Below, one piece after another: positions 37,818-45,957 of a DNA stretch of 64,000 nt. A program made the translations under genes and the position numbers. The DNA lies in assembly GCF_007827695.1 (NCBI RefSeq), contig NZ_VITA01000005.1, positions 228,799 to 292,798 on the forward strand, given 5' to 3'. The notes below the pieces were generated by a model. It saw only the letters and a program-made list of their open reading frames with translations. It had not been told where the DNA came from and did not search any database. The DNA comes from Sinorhizobium medicae (GTDB lineage: Bacteria; Pseudomonadota; Alphaproteobacteria; Rhizobiales; Rhizobiaceae). The number at the start of each line of letters is the position of its first letter. The stretch's first letter is position 1.

Positions 37818-38948
37818 TCACCCGATCTCCACCCAGGCGTTCGTCCGGGCGGAGTGGTAGGTCGCGGAGAGGACCTTCTGGACCTCATAACCCTCGCGGA
37901 AATCGGTAGACGTCCTGACGCCATTCGCGATCGCTTCCAGGAATTCGTGGACCTCGATCGCCTTCAGATCGTTGAAGCCGATCTGGTGGCCCGGAGCGAC
38001 GCAGAACGCCCCGTAGGGCGGATGTTCCGGACCCGCCCAGATGGTGCGGAAGCCGCGGCTCCTTATATCGTCGCCCGCATAATAGATCTTGATTTCGTTC
38101 AGCCGTTCCTGCGTGAAGACGATGCTGCCTTTTGACCCGTAAATTTCGAAGTCGTGCTGCATCTTGCGGCCGGTCGCGATCCAGTTGGCTTCGAAGCTCC
38201 CGCTTGCGCCGCTCTCGAATCGAACAAAAGCCCGCGTTACGTCGTCGACTTTGACGGCGCGGGTCTCTGTTGCGCCGCGAGCGAGCGGGCGTTCCGCAAC
38301 GTGGATTACGGAGTCGGCCAGCACGGACCTAACGGGCCCGACGAGATGGCGCATGCAGGCGATCATATGGCTGCCGATGTCGGCAAGAGCCCCGCCGCCG
38401 CTGCGCGGATCGAGCCGCCAGCCCCAGGGAACGGTCCGATCCGCCATGAAGTCCTCCGCGTGAACGCCGCGAAACGACCGTATCTCGCCGATCTCGCCGC
38501 TTTCGATGATGTCCCTGGCGAGAAAAATGAGCGGGTTCTTGAGATAGTTGAAGCCGAGCTGGGTGACGACCCCTGCCTTTTCGGCCGCCGCAACCATCTC
38601 GGCGCAGTCGGCGACCGTCGGGGCCAGCGGCTTTTCGCAATAGACGTGCTTACCATGGGCAATCGCGGCGAGCGCCATCTCCTTGTGCAGGAGGTTCGGC
38701 GTGGTGATATCGATGACGTCGATCTCCGGGTCGATCAGAAGGTCGCGCCAGTCGGTGGTCGCCTTGCGGAAGCCGAGCCGTCCCCTGGCCGCCTCCGCGC
38801 CCTCCACAGTCACGTCCGCGACGGATACGAGGTCCAGCTCGAAAGGCAGGTCGAAGACCCGCGCTGCAATCGTGAAGCCGAGAGCATGGGCCTTGCCCAT
38901 GAAGCCCGTGCCGATCAGGCCGATGCCCAGCCTGCGCCTGCCGCTCAT
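37818..38948 (-). CDS. iolY: Gfo/Idh/MocA family dehydrogenase linked to inositol metabolism (IolY)
   Basis: The 376-residue protein has an N-terminal Rossmann domain (RLGIGLIGTGFMGKAHALGF), the family EKP motif in HVYCEKPLAPTVADCAEMV (about residues 95-113), and a C-terminal dehydrogenase domain with GGGALADIGSHMIACMRHL, the position of the usual GG..xDxGxHxxD block. It is probably an NAD-dependent inositol or inositol-like dehydrogenase. It lies upstream of iolR on the same strand with an operator of the same type before it. The name iolY follows my memory of the S. meliloti gene at this position. Confidence 0.85.
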   Translation of the reverse strand: MSGRRRLGIGLIGTGFMGKAHALGFTIAARVFDLPFELDLVSVADVTVEGAEAARGRLGFRKATTDWRDLLIDPEIDVIDITTPNLLHKEMALAAIAHGKHVYCEKPLAPTVADCAEMVAAAEKAGVVTQLGFNYLKNPLIFLARDIIESGEIGEIRSFRGVHAEDFMADRTVPWGWRLDPRSGGGALADIGSHMIACMRHLVGPVRSVLADSVIHVAERPLARGATETRAVKVDDVTRAFVRFESGASGSFEANWIATGRKMQHDFEIYGSKGSIVFTQERLNEIKIYYAGDDIRSRGFRTIWAGPEHPPYGAFCVAPGHQIGFNDLKAIEVHEFLEAIANGVRTSTDFREGYEVQKVLSATYHSARTNAWVEIG

Positions 38949-39021
38949 GTCGTTTCTCCCGGGTCAGGCCCTCATTCGCGTTCGGTGGAAATGAAATGAA
39001 CTGTGCGAACAATGTCAATAT

Positions 39022-39035
39022 GGAATATTTGTTCG
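39022..39035 (-). promoter_or_regulatory. Putative IolR operator upstream of iolY
   Basis: GGAATATTTGTTCG fits GGAA-N6-TTC and is preceded by GTCAATAT, the same flank found before the iolC site (GTCAATATGGAAT in both). It lies 74 bp upstream of the iolY start, in the divergent region shared with the amidotransferase gene. Confidence 0.72.
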
Positions 39036-39077
39036 AAAACATTTCTCTTTCTTGGAGGGGAACAGGAGGAAACCGCT

Positions 39078-39101
39078 ATGTTTCAGGAAAGAATGTGTTA
39101 A
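39078..39101 (+). CDS. Possible seven-codon leader peptide MFQERMC
   Basis: A perfect AGGAGG (39064-39069) stands eight bases before ATG, followed by six sense codons and TAA. It lies 90 bp upstream of the class II amidotransferase. An 8-bp inverted repeat, ATGTTTCA (39078-39085) / TGAAACAT (39123-39130), covers its start codon. It could be a translated leader that couples with a hairpin. The strong ribosome site is seen directly; function is inference. Confidence 0.3.
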   Translation: MFQERMC

Positions 39102-39191
39102 CGCAATTTTACCATGTTCCGTTGAAACATCGCTGCTGACGGGGGCGCACGAATCATTTTCATATGGCGGGGCCAAACCAGGGTGATGAGC

Positions 39192-40016
39192 ATGTGCCGT
39201 TGGGCAGCCTATCGCGGAGAGCCGCTCTATCTCGAAGAACTCGTGACGTCGCCCAAGCATTCCCTGATCGAACAGTCCCATTGCGCCGTCCGGGCTAAGA
39301 CGGCGACCAATGGCGATGGCTTTGGGATTGCCTGGTACGGCGACCGGCCTGAGCCGGGTCGCTATCGCGATATCTTGCCGGCCTGGTCGGATTGCAATCT
39401 GAAGAGCATCGCGAGGCAGATTCGATCCCCGCTGTTCCTCGCCCATGTTCGCGCGGCGACCGGCGGCGGTACACGCCGCGACAATTGCCATCCCTTCGTC
39501 TTCGGCCGCTGGTCCTTCATGCACAATGGTCAGGTCGGAGATTTCGAGTATTTGCGGCGGCCGATGGAGACCATGCTCGGCAACGAGCTCTATCAGGCGC
39601 GCACCGGCACGACGGATTCGGAACTGCTTTTCCTGCTCGCCTTGCAGTTCGGCCTCGAGCGCGATCCCCTCGGGGCCGTCGCCGAGGCGCTCGCCTTCGT
39701 CGAGCGGCTTGCCGAACGCCTGGAGCGACCGGCACTCGTGCGCTTCACGGCGGCTTTTTCCGACGGCCGCGACCTTTACGCGGTTCGATATGCCACCGAC
39801 TGGAAGGCGCCTACACTCTATGCCGGGCCGATGGGGCCCGCCGGTGGATATTGCCTCGTCTCCGAGCCGCTCAACGATGATGACGATGCCTGGCTGGAGA
39901 TTCCGGACGGCAGCGCGATCGTGGTCGGCGAAAACGGAGTCGACGTTCGTCTCTTCAGGACCGGCGACGTTCCGCCGCGGCCGGTCCTGGTCATTCCGGA
40001 AGAGGTTGAGGCGTAA
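39192..40016 (+). CDS. Class II glutamine amidotransferase (YafJ/EgtC-like)
   Basis: The 274-residue protein starts MCRWAAYRGEP; after Met removal Cys is the N-terminal nucleophile, which fixes the start at 39192 rather than at the codons 6-9 bases upstream. Conserved Ntn-hydrolase residues are visible: TNGDGFGIAWYG, LFLAHVRAATGGG, NCHPFVFGRWSFMHNGQVGDF and TGTTDSELLFLLAL. It hydrolyses a gamma-glutamyl amide, but the physiological substrate is unknown. AGGG precedes the ATG at proper distance. It is divergent from iolY. Confidence 0.9.
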   Translation: MCRWAAYRGEPLYLEELVTSPKHSLIEQSHCAVRAKTATNGDGFGIAWYGDRPEPGRYRDILPAWSDCNLKSIARQIRSPLFLAHVRAATGGGTRRDNCHPFVFGRWSFMHNGQVGDFEYLRRPMETMLGNELYQARTGTTDSELLFLLALQFGLERDPLGAVAEALAFVERLAERLERPALVRFTAAFSDGRDLYAVRYATDWKAPTLYAGPMGPAGGYCLVSEPLNDDDDAWLEIPDGSAIVVGENGVDVRLFRTGDVPPRPVLVIPEEVEA

Positions 40017-40034
40017 CCGATCGTTGGTGTCGCG

Positions 40035-41258
40035 CTACTGGGCGGAGAGCTTCTTCTCGATCAGAGCCGCCAGCTTCTCCGCCACGTCATCCTTGCCCAT
40101 TTCTGGCCAGTCCTCCGTTCCGTCGCGGCCGATCAGCTTCACGCGGTTGCGGTCGCCGCCCATGATGCCGGTTTCGGGCGAGACGTCGTTGGCAAGAATG
40201 TAGTCGGCACCCTTCTTCTCAAGTTTGGCGCGGCCGTTCTCGCTGACGTTCTCGGTTTCCGCGGCAAAGCCGATCACGAGCCTGGGCCGAGATGCGTGGT
40301 GGCCCACGGTCTTCAGGATGTCGGGATTTTCCGCAAGCCGAAGTGAAGGCGGGGCCTCGCCCGGCCGCTTCTTGATCTTGTTGCCGGCTGTGGATGCGAC
40401 GCGCCAGTCGGCCACCGCTGCCACCATGACGGCCACATCGGCGGGCAGAGCAGACAGCACGGCATCGCGCATCTCCTCGGCGCGCTCGATCCGCACGACG
40501 CGCACGCCGGCGGGATCCGCGATGGTCACCGGCCCCGAAATCAGCGTGACATCCGCACCGAGCCGCGCAAGTGCCGCTGCGATCGCGTGGCCCTGCTTTC
40601 CCGACGAGCGGTTGGCGATGTAGCGAACCGGATCGATCGGCTCGTGCGTCGGGCCGGAAGTGACGATCGCCTTACGGCCGGAGAGCGGCCCCGATCCGCC
40701 GATCCTCGTCTCGCCAAGCATTCCCTCTACCGCCGCGACGATCTCCAGAGGGTCGGCCATGCGGCCTTCACCTGCCTCTCCGCTTTCAGCCATTTCACCT
40801 GTGCCGGGTCCGATAAAGCGGACGCCGTCGCCGGCAAGCGTCGCGCGGTTGCGGCGTGTGGCCGGATGCATCCACATCTTCGGGTTCATGGCCGGAGCGA
40901 GCAGCACCGGCCGGTCGGTCGCCAGGAGCACCGTCGAGGCGAGGTCGTCGGCATGGCCATTGGCAATCTTCGCCATGAGGTCAGCCGTTGCCGGCGCCAC
41001 CACGACGAGATCGCAATGGCGCGCCAGCCGGATATGGCCGACATCCTGTTCGTCCTCGCGCGAAAAAAGCTCCGTAAAGACGTGAGAGGCGGAAAGTGCG
41101 CCGACGGTGAGCGGCGTCACGAATCGCTGCGCCGCCGCCGTCATCACCGGACGCACGTCGGCGCCGCGCTCGCGCAGGCGGCGGATCAGGTCGAGGCTTT
41201 TATATGCCGCGATGCCGCCGGAGATGATGAGAAGGATACGCTTTCCCGACAGTGTCAT
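40035..41258 (-). CDS. coaBC: Bifunctional phosphopantothenoylcysteine decarboxylase / phosphopantothenate-cysteine ligase
   Basis: CoaBC carries out two steps of coenzyme A synthesis. The 407-residue protein has the N-terminal FMN-dependent CoaC domain (LLIISGGIAAYKSLDLIRRL, LARHCDLVVVAPATADLMAKIANGHADDL, APAMNPKMWMHPATRRN) and the C-terminal CTP-dependent CoaB domain (IVTSGPTHEPIDPVRYIANRSSGKQGHAIAAAL, VIGFAAETEN, ADYILANDV). It converges with the amidotransferase gene, with 18 bp between stops. Confidence 0.96.
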   Translation of the reverse strand: MTLSGKRILLIISGGIAAYKSLDLIRRLRERGADVRPVMTAAAQRFVTPLTVGALSASHVFTELFSREDEQDVGHIRLARHCDLVVVAPATADLMAKIANGHADDLASTVLLATDRPVLLAPAMNPKMWMHPATRRNRATLAGDGVRFIGPGTGEMAESGEAGEGRMADPLEIVAAVEGMLGETRIGGSGPLSGRKAIVTSGPTHEPIDPVRYIANRSSGKQGHAIAAALARLGADVTLISGPVTIADPAGVRVVRIERAEEMRDAVLSALPADVAVMVAAVADWRVASTAGNKIKKRPGEAPPSLRLAENPDILKTVGHHASRPRLVIGFAAETENVSENGRAKLEKKGADYILANDVSPETGIMGGDRNRVKLIGRDGTEDWPEMGKDDVAEKLAALIEKKLSAQ

Positions 41259-41365
41259 TCCGCTTCGGCCTCAGCCGCCTCCGTCCGTTTTCGGCGACCC
41301 TACTCGACCGTCTTGCCGCACGCAATTGCGGGCCTAGTTGGTGTGTTGGCCAAAATTTCCAGGCA

Positions 41366-41402
41366 TTGACTTTTTTGAAAATCACGTAACATATTGAGTT
41401 AC
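41366..41402 (+). promoter_or_regulatory. Promoter and candidate autoregulatory operator of the Rrf2 gene
   Basis: TTGACT (41366-41371) and CATATT (41390-41395), 18 bp apart, form a plausible promoter. The palindrome GTAAC-ATATTGA-GTTAC (41386-41402) overlaps the -10 and abuts the ATG at 41403. The predicted transcription start is at or next to the ATG and no ribosome site is visible, so the mRNA may be leaderless. Confidence 0.55.
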
Positions 41403-41861
41403 ATGAAACGCGATAGTAGACTTTCCATCACCCTGCATGCGCTGCTTCATATGGCGGAGCGTAAAACCATCACCTCGGAAGAGCTGGCGGCCTGCCTGTC
41501 CACCAACCCCGTCGTGGTCCGGCGCACGATGGCCGGTCTGCGGGAAGCGGGGCTGGTGCGCTCTGAAAAGGGGCATGGCGGTGGCTGGTCGCTCGCCTGC
41601 GACCTCGCAACGGTCAGCCTCGCAGACGTGCATGCCGCTCTCGGGGAGCCTGCCTTTTTTGCGATCGGCAATCGCACCGAGTCCCCCGGCTGCCTGGTGG
41701 AACAGGCCGTCAATGCCGCAATGGACGGGGCGCTCCGGGAAGCCGAGCTTCTCCTCCTCCAGCGACTGGGAACGATAAGTCTGGCAGATCTTTCGCGTGA
41801 TTTTCAGCAACGGATGGCGCTCGGTCGCCAGAAAACGAAGGAGCAAAATCATGTCGGTTGA
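41403..41861 (+). CDS. Rrf2 family transcriptional regulator
   Basis: The 152-residue protein has the Rrf2 winged helix: MKRDSRLSITLHALLHMAERKTITSEELAACLSTNPVVVRRTMAGLREAGLVRSEKGHGGGWSLA. The Fe-S cysteine triad of IscR/NsrR is absent; only scattered single cysteines remain (ACLS, LACD, PGCLV), so it more likely senses through thiols or another ligand. The 3' end overlaps the flavoprotein gene by 11 bp. The two form an operon likely under autoregulation through the palindrome at 41386-41402. Confidence 0.88.
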   Translation: MKRDSRLSITLHALLHMAERKTITSEELAACLSTNPVVVRRTMAGLREAGLVRSEKGHGGGWSLACDLATVSLADVHAALGEPAFFAIGNRTESPGCLVEQAVNAAMDGALREAELLLLQRLGTISLADLSRDFQQRMALGRQKTKEQNHVG

Positions 41862-42756
41862 TGCGGCGCCAGTTGATGTAACGATTGTGGGAGGAAGCTA
41901 TGCGGGTCTTTCCGCGGCATTGCAGCTGGCAAGGGCGAGGCGCTCCGTGGTGGTCGTCGATTCGGGCGCGCGCAGGAACCGCTTCGCCGACACGTCGCAT
42001 GGGTTCCTCAGCCGCGACGGCGAAGCGCCGGCGGTGATCGCGGCGCACGGGCGGGAGCAGTTGATGGCCTATCCCAATGTGCGATTCGTCGAAGGAATGG
42101 CTGACACGGTAAGCCGCGGCGGCGCGAATCTCATCGTCTCGATACAGGGTGAAAAGATCGCCGCGCGGCGGTTGATCCTGGCCACCGGGGTGATCGATGA
42201 ATTGCCGTCGCTGCCGGGACTTCAGGAACGATGGGGCCGTGCCGTCTTTCATTGCCCCTATTGCCACGGCTACGAGCTCGGGCAGGGGCGAATCGGCGTT
42301 CTCGCGACCGGTGAGAACAGTTTTCACCAGGCTATGATGCTGCCGGACTGGGGACCGACCACCTTGTTTGCCAATGATGTATTCGAGCCCGATGCCGCCC
42401 AGGCCGCCATGCTCGAGGCACGCGGCGTGGAGATCGAAAGGCAGAAGGTCGTCGCTCTCGACGGGCCGAAGGCGACCTTGGTGCTGGAAGGCGGTCGGAC
42501 TGTTTCCCTCGAAGGTCTTTTCGTTGCGTCCCGTACCCGCATGGCAAGCGGCCTGCCCGCAGCGCTCGGATGCGCTTTCGAGGAAGGCCCGCTCGGGCCT
42601 TTTATACGGACGAATGAGGCAAAGGAGACGAGCGTGGAGGGCGTCTACGCCTGCGGCGATGCGGCGCGCTCGGCGGGCTCGGTCTCCCATGCGGTGGGCG
42701 ACGGCGTCACGGCAGCCGTGGCTGCCCATAAATCGTTGATTTTCGACGTGCATTGA
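41851..42756 (+). CDS. Thioredoxin-reductase-like FAD oxidoreductase with CPYC motif
   Basis: The 301-residue flavoprotein has the FAD loop VTIVGGSYAGLSAALQLARARRSVVVVDSG, the redox pair in FHCPYCHGYELGQG (about residues 131-144), and GVYACGDAARSAGSVSHAVGDG at the C-terminal FAD site. The usual NADPH loop and HRR arginines of thioredoxin reductase are not visible: the region after the CPYC motif reads IGVLATGENSFHQAMML. It may therefore be a dithiol oxidase or use another donor. AAGGAG precedes the ATG. It is co-transcribed with the Rrf2 regulator. Confidence 0.85.
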   Translation: MSVDAAPVDVTIVGGSYAGLSAALQLARARRSVVVVDSGARRNRFADTSHGFLSRDGEAPAVIAAHGREQLMAYPNVRFVEGMADTVSRGGANLIVSIQGEKIAARRLILATGVIDELPSLPGLQERWGRAVFHCPYCHGYELGQGRIGVLATGENSFHQAMMLPDWGPTTLFANDVFEPDAAQAAMLEARGVEIERQKVVALDGPKATLVLEGGRTVSLEGLFVASRTRMASGLPAALGCAFEEGPLGPFIRTNEAKETSVEGVYACGDAARSAGSVSHAVGDGVTAAVAAHKSLIFDVH

Positions 42757-42762
42757 GGCCGT

Positions 42763-42808
42763 CTTCCCGGACGGAAAACCCTACACGCTTCTCCTGAAAG
42801 TGCTCCGG
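42763..42808. repeat. Palindromic intergenic repeat, copy 4 (inverted)
   Basis: CTTCCCGGACGGAAAACCCTACACGCTTCTCCTGAAAGTGCTCCGG matches the reverse complement of copy 1 with several changes. It fills the 52 bp between the convergent flavoprotein and ankyrin genes, a terminator-like position. Confidence 0.65.
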
Positions 42809-43519
42809 TCAGCGGGCGCCGGCGGCGGTAAGCAGGCGTTCGATGGCGCGAAAGCCGCGTCTGCTTGCATGGGCGAGGGGCGTCACGCCGTCGCCGTCGG
42901 CAAGATCGACATCGGCACCGGCTTCGATCAGCAGCCTGACGATGTCGGTATGTCTGTCGCCGCCATTGCCGAGAATGATCGCTTCGAGGAGTGCCGTCCA
43001 CCCGAGGCGGTTGACATGATCGACGGCAACGCCGGCCTCGATCAATGTCTTCACCGTTTCCACATGGCCACGCTCGGCGGCCGGAATGAGGGCGGTGCCG
43101 CCGTAGCGGTTGGTGCTCTTGAGGTCGGCACCGTGTGCGAGGGTCATCTTCAATATTTCGAGGTGGCCGCGCGCGCCGGAATAGAGATAGGGACTGTCCT
43201 CAATCCGGTCCTTGGCATTGACGTCTGCGCCGGCCGCAATAAGCACCCGCGCAGCCTCGATATTGTTCTCATGCGTCGCGATAAGCAGGGCCGTCGCGCC
43301 GCTTTCGTCGCGCGCATCGACCTTCGCGCCCCGGTTCAGGAGAGCGCTCACTTCGGGGGCGTTGCCCTGCCTGGCGGCGGACAACAATTCTGTCTCCAGC
43401 ATGGCGGTCTCCGCGGCTCCCTCTCGGTTCAGCGCTATGATCACGAAAAGGGAGGCGATGATCCGCCACCACCAAGTCCTCGTCCCGTTCATTCTGATGC
43501 AGATCGCGGACACGGTCAC
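42809..43519 (-). CDS. Ankyrin-repeat protein with signal peptide
   Basis: The 236-residue protein has an N-terminal hydrophobic segment (WWWRIIASLFVIIAL, residues 16-30) ending near EGAAETA, so it is probably periplasmic. Five to six ankyrin repeats follow: for example GNAPEVSALLNRGAKVDARDESGATALLIATHENNIEAARVLIAAGADVNAKD, then a longer repeat near residue 180 with a seven-residue insertion (ILGNGGDRHTDI). Ankyrin repeats mediate protein binding; the partner is unknown. The start is GTG at 43519, overlapping the TGA of the SDR gene; an ATG at 43492 is the alternative and keeps the signal peptide. Confidence 0.85.
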   Translation of the reverse strand: MTVSAICIRMNGTRTWWWRIIASLFVIIALNREGAAETAMLETELLSAARQGNAPEVSALLNRGAKVDARDESGATALLIATHENNIEAARVLIAAGADVNAKDRIEDSPYLYSGARGHLEILKMTLAHGADLKSTNRYGGTALIPAAERGHVETVKTLIEAGVAVDHVNRLGWTALLEAIILGNGGDRHTDIVRLLIEAGADVDLADGDGVTPLAHASRRGFRAIERLLTAAGAR

Positions 43520-44295
43520 AGCATCGACCGGCTGAGGCCGCCATCGACGGGAAGCGCAATTCCGGTGATATAGGCGGCTTGGCGGCTTGCGAGAAAGGCG
43601 GCGGCAGCACCGAACTCGACAGGCGTCCCATAACGCCCGACCGGAATTTCCACCTGGCTGCGCGCGGCGATGGTTTCGACGCTGACGCCCTCGGCCTCTG
43701 CATCCATTCGGTCGAAACTCAGCGTCCGGTCCGTCGCAAGCCGGCCCGGCAACAGCATGTTGACGGTCACGCCTTCGGCTGCGACCTCACCGGCGAGCGT
43801 CTTCATCCAGCCGGCAAGTGCGCTGCGCAGCGCGTTGGAGGCCGTCAGTCCGGGGATCGGCTCGCGAATGCTGGTGGAGGCGACGGCGATGATGCGGCCG
43901 AAGCCGCGCGCCCGCATCGGCGGAAGCAGCCGGTGGGCGATACGCATCGCGGAAAGCACCATCGCCTCGAATTGAGCCCGCCAGAAATCCGGATCAATGT
44001 CGCTGGCATGGGTGGGCGGGGGACCGCCTCCGTTCAGCACCAGAATGTCGATCGGACCGAAGGCGGAGGCGAGCCGGTCAAGGAACGGATCGATGGCCTC
44101 GGACCCGGCCAGATCGAGCGCAAAGCCGAGGGCATCCGGACTGATTTCCGCCGCGGCCCTGCCTGCGGTCTCTTCGTTCCGGCCGGTCAAGGCGACCGCA
44201 ACGCCTTCGGCCGCAAGCGCTTCGGCGATACCGCGCCCAAGCCCCTTGCTGCCGCCCAGAACAAGCGCTTTTTTGCCTTCGATGCCGAGATCCAT
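43516..44295 (-). CDS. Short-chain dehydrogenase/reductase
   Basis: The 259-residue classical SDR has the cofactor loop LVLGGSKGLGRGIAEAL, VLNGGGPPPTHASDID in place of the common NNAG, and a C-terminal VDGGLSRSML. The catalytic region reads GRIIAVASTSIREPIPGLTASNALRSAL: the Ser is present but the usual YxxxK is replaced by TASNALRS, so the tyrosine-lysine pair is not in its normal form, as in some 3-oxoacyl-ACP-reductase-like proteins. The ATG follows AGGAGG. It is coupled to the ankyrin gene. Confidence 0.87.
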   Translation of the reverse strand: MDLGIEGKKALVLGGSKGLGRGIAEALAAEGVAVALTGRNEETAGRAAAEISPDALGFALDLAGSEAIDPFLDRLASAFGPIDILVLNGGGPPPTHASDIDPDFWRAQFEAMVLSAMRIAHRLLPPMRARGFGRIIAVASTSIREPIPGLTASNALRSALAGWMKTLAGEVAAEGVTVNMLLPGRLATDRTLSFDRMDAEAEGVSVETIAARSQVEIPVGRYGTPVEFGAAAAFLASRQAAYITGIALPVDGGLSRSML

Positions 44296-44378
44296 GGTTC
44301 ATTCCTCCTGCTTCGACAGCTTTCTCACCCCAGCGGGGGATGGTTCGGAGCCTCAGGCGAGCGGCATTCTATCAACCG

Positions 44379-45953
44379 TCACGCAAGCTGCCAGGCGATG
44401 TAGGTGAGCGTGGCCGCGATCACCCACAATGCAATGCGGCCGGAGCGCGTGTGCCGCGCTTCGGCTCTGCCGATCGCTTCCGAGGTATCCGCATCGAAGC
44501 GCAAGCCCTTTTCGCTCATCGCCATGACGTCTGCGGAGAAGCGTTCCGTCCTGGCCGCGATTTCCGGAAGCGCCTCGGCGACCCGGAGCGCCGCATGCAT
44601 GCCATCGCGCAGATCCGCGACGATGCGCTTCGGTCCGAGATTGTCCCGTATCCACCTGCCGACGACCGGCTCGGAGGCCTTCCACATGTTGAAGCGCGGG
44701 TTGAGCGTTCGGGCGACACCCTCGACGACGACCATGGTCTTCTGCAGCATCACCAGTTCGGGACGCGTCTGCATGTCGAAAAGCTCGGTGACCTCGAAAA
44801 GCAGCGTCAGAAGCTTCGCCATGGAGATAGTTTCGGCCGGCTGGCCGTGGATCGGCTCTCCAATGGCGCGGATCGCCTGGGCGAAGCTTGCGGCGTCGTG
44901 ATGCGAGGGAACGTAACCGGCCTCGAAATGGACGTCCGCGACACGCTGATAATCGCGCATGATGAAGCCGTAGAGGATTTCTGCGAGGAAGCGGCGTTCC
45001 TTGCGGCCGAGGCGGCCGACAATCCCCATGTCGACGGCGACGATATGGCCCGCATCGTCGACGAACAGGTTGCCCTGGTGCATGTCCGCGTGGAAGAACC
45101 CGTCCCTGAGCGTGTGGCGCAGAAAGGACTGGATGAGCGTTTCTGCAAGGCGGTTCAGGTCGTGACCGGCCCTTTTCAGGCCTTCGATATCCGACATCTT
45201 GACGCCGTCGATCCATTCCATCGTCACGACGTCCCGGCCGGTGCGCTCCCAGTCGACCCTGGGCACGCGAAAACCGGAATCCTCCTTGGTGTTCTCGCCG
45301 AGTTCGGAAAGCGCGGCGGCCTCGAGCCTCAGGTCCATTTCGACCTTGGTCGTCTGCTCGAGCGTCCTCGTCACCTCGACGGGCCTGAGGCGACGCGTAT
45401 AGGGCAGGAACCGCTCCTGCATGCGCGAAACCAGGTACATGGCTTCGATGTCGGCGGCGAAACGCTGGCGCACGCCGGGGCGAACGACCTTGACCGCAAC
45501 CCGTTCGCGTTTGCCGTCGCGCATGATCACGGCGGCGTGAACCTGGGCGATCGATGCGGCTGCAACGGGCTCGGAAAATTCGAGGAACAGTGCATCGACC
45601 GGCCGGCCGAGCGACGCTTCGATCGCAGCCCTTGATTCGCTCTGCGGAAAGGTCGCCATGCGGTCCTGCAGCAGCGACAGGTCGGCGGCAAGCTCGGCGC
45701 CGACCACATCCGGTCGTGTGGCCAGGAACTGGCCGATCTTGACATAGGAGGGGCCGAGCCGTTCCACCGCGCGGGCAAGCCGGTCGTTGCGCTCCTCGAG
45801 GCGCGCCTCGCGGCGGGCCAATAGGCCGGCGAGCTTCTGCACGAAACGTGCGAGCGGGGGCAGGTGTTCGGAGGGGACCGCCGCAAACGCGTTCTCGCGC
45901 GCAAGGACCCAGCCGATCCGTATGAGACGGAAATATGCGCCTGGCGTGCTCAT
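44379..45953 (-). CDS. ubiB: UbiB/ABC1 family atypical kinase
   Basis: UbiB is a membrane-associated ATP-binding protein required for ubiquinone synthesis; its ATPase activity probably extracts lipid intermediates. The 524-residue protein has the KxGQ motif in GPSYVKIGQFLATRPDVV (about residues 68-85), the Ala-rich loop EPVAAASIAQVHAAVI (about 127-142), the FHADMHQGNLFVDDAG catalytic block near 290-305, and two C-terminal hydrophobic segments. It starts 4 bp after the ubiE stop, so the two are one operon. Older annotations call it a 2-polyprenylphenol hydroxylase. Confidence 0.94.
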   Translation of the reverse strand: MSTPGAYFRLIRIGWVLARENAFAAVPSEHLPPLARFVQKLAGLLARREARLEERNDRLARAVERLGPSYVKIGQFLATRPDVVGAELAADLSLLQDRMATFPQSESRAAIEASLGRPVDALFLEFSEPVAAASIAQVHAAVIMRDGKRERVAVKVVRPGVRQRFAADIEAMYLVSRMQERFLPYTRRLRPVEVTRTLEQTTKVEMDLRLEAAALSELGENTKEDSGFRVPRVDWERTGRDVVTMEWIDGVKMSDIEGLKRAGHDLNRLAETLIQSFLRHTLRDGFFHADMHQGNLFVDDAGHIVAVDMGIVGRLGRKERRFLAEILYGFIMRDYQRVADVHFEAGYVPSHHDAASFAQAIRAIGEPIHGQPAETISMAKLLTLLFEVTELFDMQTRPELVMLQKTMVVVEGVARTLNPRFNMWKASEPVVGRWIRDNLGPKRIVADLRDGMHAALRVAEALPEIAARTERFSADVMAMSEKGLRFDADTSEAIGRAEARHTRSGRIALWVIAATLTYIAWQLA

Positions 45954-45957
45954 GCGT

